Source: Ferruginibacter sp. (lineage in GTDB: Bacteria > Bacteroidota > Bacteroidia > Chitinophagales > Chitinophagaceae). From it: a DNA stretch of 15,884 bases. Position 1 is the stretch's first letter, and every line of letters begins with the position of its first letter. Both the position numbers and the translations under genes were made by a program. The notes beneath the pieces were generated by a model. The model did not search any database, was not told the DNA's origin, and saw only the letters and a program-made list of their open reading frames with translations. The stretch spans positions 1 to 15,884 of the forward strand of contig JAURKN010000005.1 in assembly GCA_030831725.1 (NCBI GenBank), given 5' to 3'. Shown here one piece after another: positions 14,545 through 15,884 of the stretch.

Positions 14545-15300
14545 ATGTCTTCAGTTTACATCAAACCAAGTACAAGCAAATGGATGGACGTTGCAGTATC
14601 ACTTGCTGCTGCCGTGGTAATTTTCGGAGCGCTTCAAAAAATTCTTCACACCCCAATCGCGGATTTATTCTTACAGATTGGACTATATACAGAGGCTGCT
14701 ATTTTTGCTATGTATGGTATCTTATATATGAAAGCACCATTATTACCAGATTCTCATGCTCCTGGACATGAAAAAGCAGGAAGTTCTTTAGATTCTATGG
14801 ATAAAATGATGAAAGATGCTGACATCACTCCAGCTAATTTGAAAAAATTAAGTGAAGGTTTCCAAAAATTAGGAACCAGCGTAGCAGGTATCGCTGATGT
14901 GAGTGATGTAGTTAAATCTACCAGCGACTTTGGTGCAAAAACCAAAGAAGCTACTACTGCCATCGCCTTAATGTCTACAGCATTTGCAAATAGTGCTGCT
15001 ACTATGGGATCTTTTAACAATGCAGCTGAAAGCGCAAAAGGATTCCACGATCAAGTACAAGTACTTACTAAAAACTTGGGTTCCTTAAATACCATCTACG
15101 AATTGGAATTGAAAGAGAGCAACAGTCATTTGAAAGCCCTCAACAACTTCTATGGCAAATTGGCTGAGGCTAGCAATGCTATGACCAGCAGTGTTGAAGA
15201 TGCAAATAAAGTGAAAGATCAAATTGCTACTTTGGCAGGTAACCTGGGTAAACTGAATACAGTTTACGGTAACATGCTGACTGCAATGCAGGCTAAGTAA
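14545..15300 (+). CDS. gldL: Type IX secretion / gliding motor inner-membrane protein GldL (PorL)
   Basis: GldL surrounds GldM in the inner membrane and converts proton flow into rotation that drives secretion and gliding. The 251-residue protein has two transmembrane helices at about 13-35 and 41-62. Key residues can be aligned from the block GALQKILH (Lys32, His35) and IGLYTEAAIF, where Glu50 matches the essential intramembrane glutamate (Glu49 of Flavobacterium johnsoniae). The second helix runs into MYGILYMKAP without the acidic residue I expect there (see findings). A Pro/His linker (64-80) and a long helical cytoplasmic region follow. Two similar segments, LTKNLGSLNTIYEL (174-187) and LAGNLGKLNTVYGNML (230-245), end the chain. 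The ATG follows an A-rich leader. Codons are strongly biased to A/T-ending forms, as in highly expressed genes. Confidence 0.94.
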   Translation: MSSVYIKPSTSKWMDVAVSLAAAVVIFGALQKILHTPIADLFLQIGLYTEAAIFAMYGILYMKAPLLPDSHAPGHEKAGSSLDSMDKMMKDADITPANLKKLSEGFQKLGTSVAGIADVSDVVKSTSDFGAKTKEATTAIALMSTAFANSAATMGSFNNAAESAKGFHDQVQVLTKNLGSLNTIYELELKESNSHLKALNNFYGKLAEASNAMTSSVEDANKVKDQIATLAGNLGKLNTVYGNMLTAMQAK

Positions 15301-15317
15301 TTCTCATGATGAATTAC
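15297..15317 (+). other. Stem-loop over the gldL stop codon in the gldL-gldM gap
   Basis: GTAATTC (15297-15303) and GAATTAC (15311-15317) form a perfect 7-base-pair stem around TCATGAT. The left arm contains the gldL stop codon TAA (15298-15300), and gldM begins 46 bases after the hairpin. It has no T run, so it is not a usual terminator. It could set relative levels of GldL and GldM by RNA processing or by protecting the gldL 3' end. Confidence 0.45.
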
Positions 15318-15363
15318 ATTCAATAAAAAACAACATTACTAAACACACTTAATATAATCAGTC

Positions 15364-15884
15364 ATGGCATTACCCGCCGAACCCAGGCAAAAGATGATCA
15401 ACCTGATGTACTTGGTGCTTACCGCACTTCTGGCACTGAACGTATCATCTGAAATCCTGAATGCATTTAAAGTGGTAGACTCCAGTTTACAGACTTCAAA
15501 TCGTAACATTGATGAATCAAACCAAACTTTATTCAAATCATTAGAATCCAAAATAGCTGACCCAGTTACAAAGAAAGATGCAGAAATTTGGTATCCTAAG
15601 GCTCAAGAAGCCAAGAAACTAAGCGACGATCTTATTAAATATATCGACGTACTAAAATCAGAGTTAAAAGTTGAAGCTGGATTCAAGGCAGGTCTTAAAA
15701 ACGAAGATGGCAGTGATAAGTTTAAAGAAGACGACTTGGAAGCTGCAACAAGATTATTCGGCAATGGAAAAGGAGGTAAAAACAAAGGTCCTGAATTGGA
15801 AAAGCGACTCATTGAATTCAGAAAAAGAATGTTAGCTATTGATCCTCAAATTCAGAAAGAATTTGAAAAATCTTTTCCAGTTGA
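15364..15884 (+). CDS. gldM: Type IX secretion / gliding motor protein GldM (PorM), N-terminal part
   Basis: The frame is open from the ATG at 15364 to the window edge, giving 173 codons of a protein usually a little over 500 residues long. The start is typical: MALPAEPRQKMINLMYLVLT, with a single transmembrane helix at about 11-29 (MINLMYLVLTALLALNVSS) that in known structures sits inside the GldL ring. The soluble periplasmic part begins EILNAFKVVDSSL and continues as a mainly helical first domain (KAQEAKKLSDDLIKYID, LEKRLIEFRKRML). GldM spans the periplasm as a dimer and passes motor rotation to the GldK/GldN ring. It is 63 bases after gldL and clearly in the same operon. A gldN gene would be expected downstream, outside the window. 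Confidence 0.93.
   Translation, partial: MALPAEPRQKMINLMYLVLTALLALNVSSEILNAFKVVDSSLQTSNRNIDESNQTLFKSLESKIADPVTKKDAEIWYPKAQEAKKLSDDLIKYIDVLKSELKVEAGFKAGLKNEDGSDKFKEDDLEAATRLFGNGKGGKNKGPELEKRLIEFRKRMLAIDPQIQKEFEKSFPV

Noticed and set aside
1..15884. Search for CRISPR arrays, insertion sequences, attachment sites, tRNA or rRNA genes and a novel defence-type gene cluster
   Set aside because: No regularly spaced repeats, transposase or integrase motifs, terminal repeats or cloverleaf sequences were seen; the genes are conserved housekeeping, envelope and type IX secretion genes.

Overview
The window reads as chromosomal DNA of a member of the Bacteroidota. The reasons are the type IX secretion/gliding genes gldK-gldL-gldM at the right end, an acpP-fabF-rnc cluster, several perfect Bacteroidota-type -7 boxes (TAnnTTTG) upstream of genes, and near absence of Shine-Dalgarno sequences in favour of A-rich leaders and several TTG starts. 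The protein style (HemW, HemD, DUF4271, GldL) suggests the Chitinophagia/Saprospiria/Sphingobacteriia side rather than Bacteroidales, but this is a judgement from memory, not a tree. Gene density is high. No gap exceeds 300 bases: the longest are 12970-13145 and 1707-1870, both promoter regions. I see no tRNA, rRNA, CRISPR array, insertion sequence or phage gene.

Layout. 1-719 is the C-terminal part of a PhoD-type alkaline phosphatase cut by the window edge, followed by a small YcxB-like membrane protein (783-1265), which converges on a GNAT acetyltransferase (1275-1706, minus). From 1871 runs a plus-strand block: acyl carrier protein acpP, 3-oxoacyl-ACP synthase fabF, ribonuclease III rnc and glycerol-3-phosphate dehydrogenase gpsA. 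Together these serve fatty acid elongation, RNA processing and the first step of phospholipid backbone synthesis. gpsA ends in a perfect stem-loop facing a minus-strand pair: an outer membrane beta-barrel protein (5301-6071) and the radical SAM heme chaperone hemW (6138-7274).

Divergent from hemW is a second plus-strand block: a BamA/TamA-type outer membrane protein (7311-9128), a DUF4271 membrane protein (9158-10111), uroporphyrinogen-III synthase hemD (10144-10941) and a YyaL/SPATA20-type thioredoxin-fold protein (10966-12969). hemD has what looks like its own promoter overlapping the DUF4271 stop codon.

The right end (13146-15884) is the type IX secretion core: lipoprotein gldK, inner-membrane motor subunit gldL and the first 173 codons of gldM. 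GldL and GldM form the proton-driven rotary motor and GldK belongs to the periplasmic ring, so the three act as one machine. A clear -7 promoter element precedes gldK, and each intercistronic gap carries a small stem-loop.

Most of the window is ordinary conserved content. I do not see a convincing new multi-gene system. The points most worth a second look are the GldL motor helices, which appear to lack two of the protonatable residues known from Flavobacterium, the terminator-like hairpin inside the end of the YyaL gene, the stem-loops in the gld gaps, and a metal-ligand substitution in RNase III.
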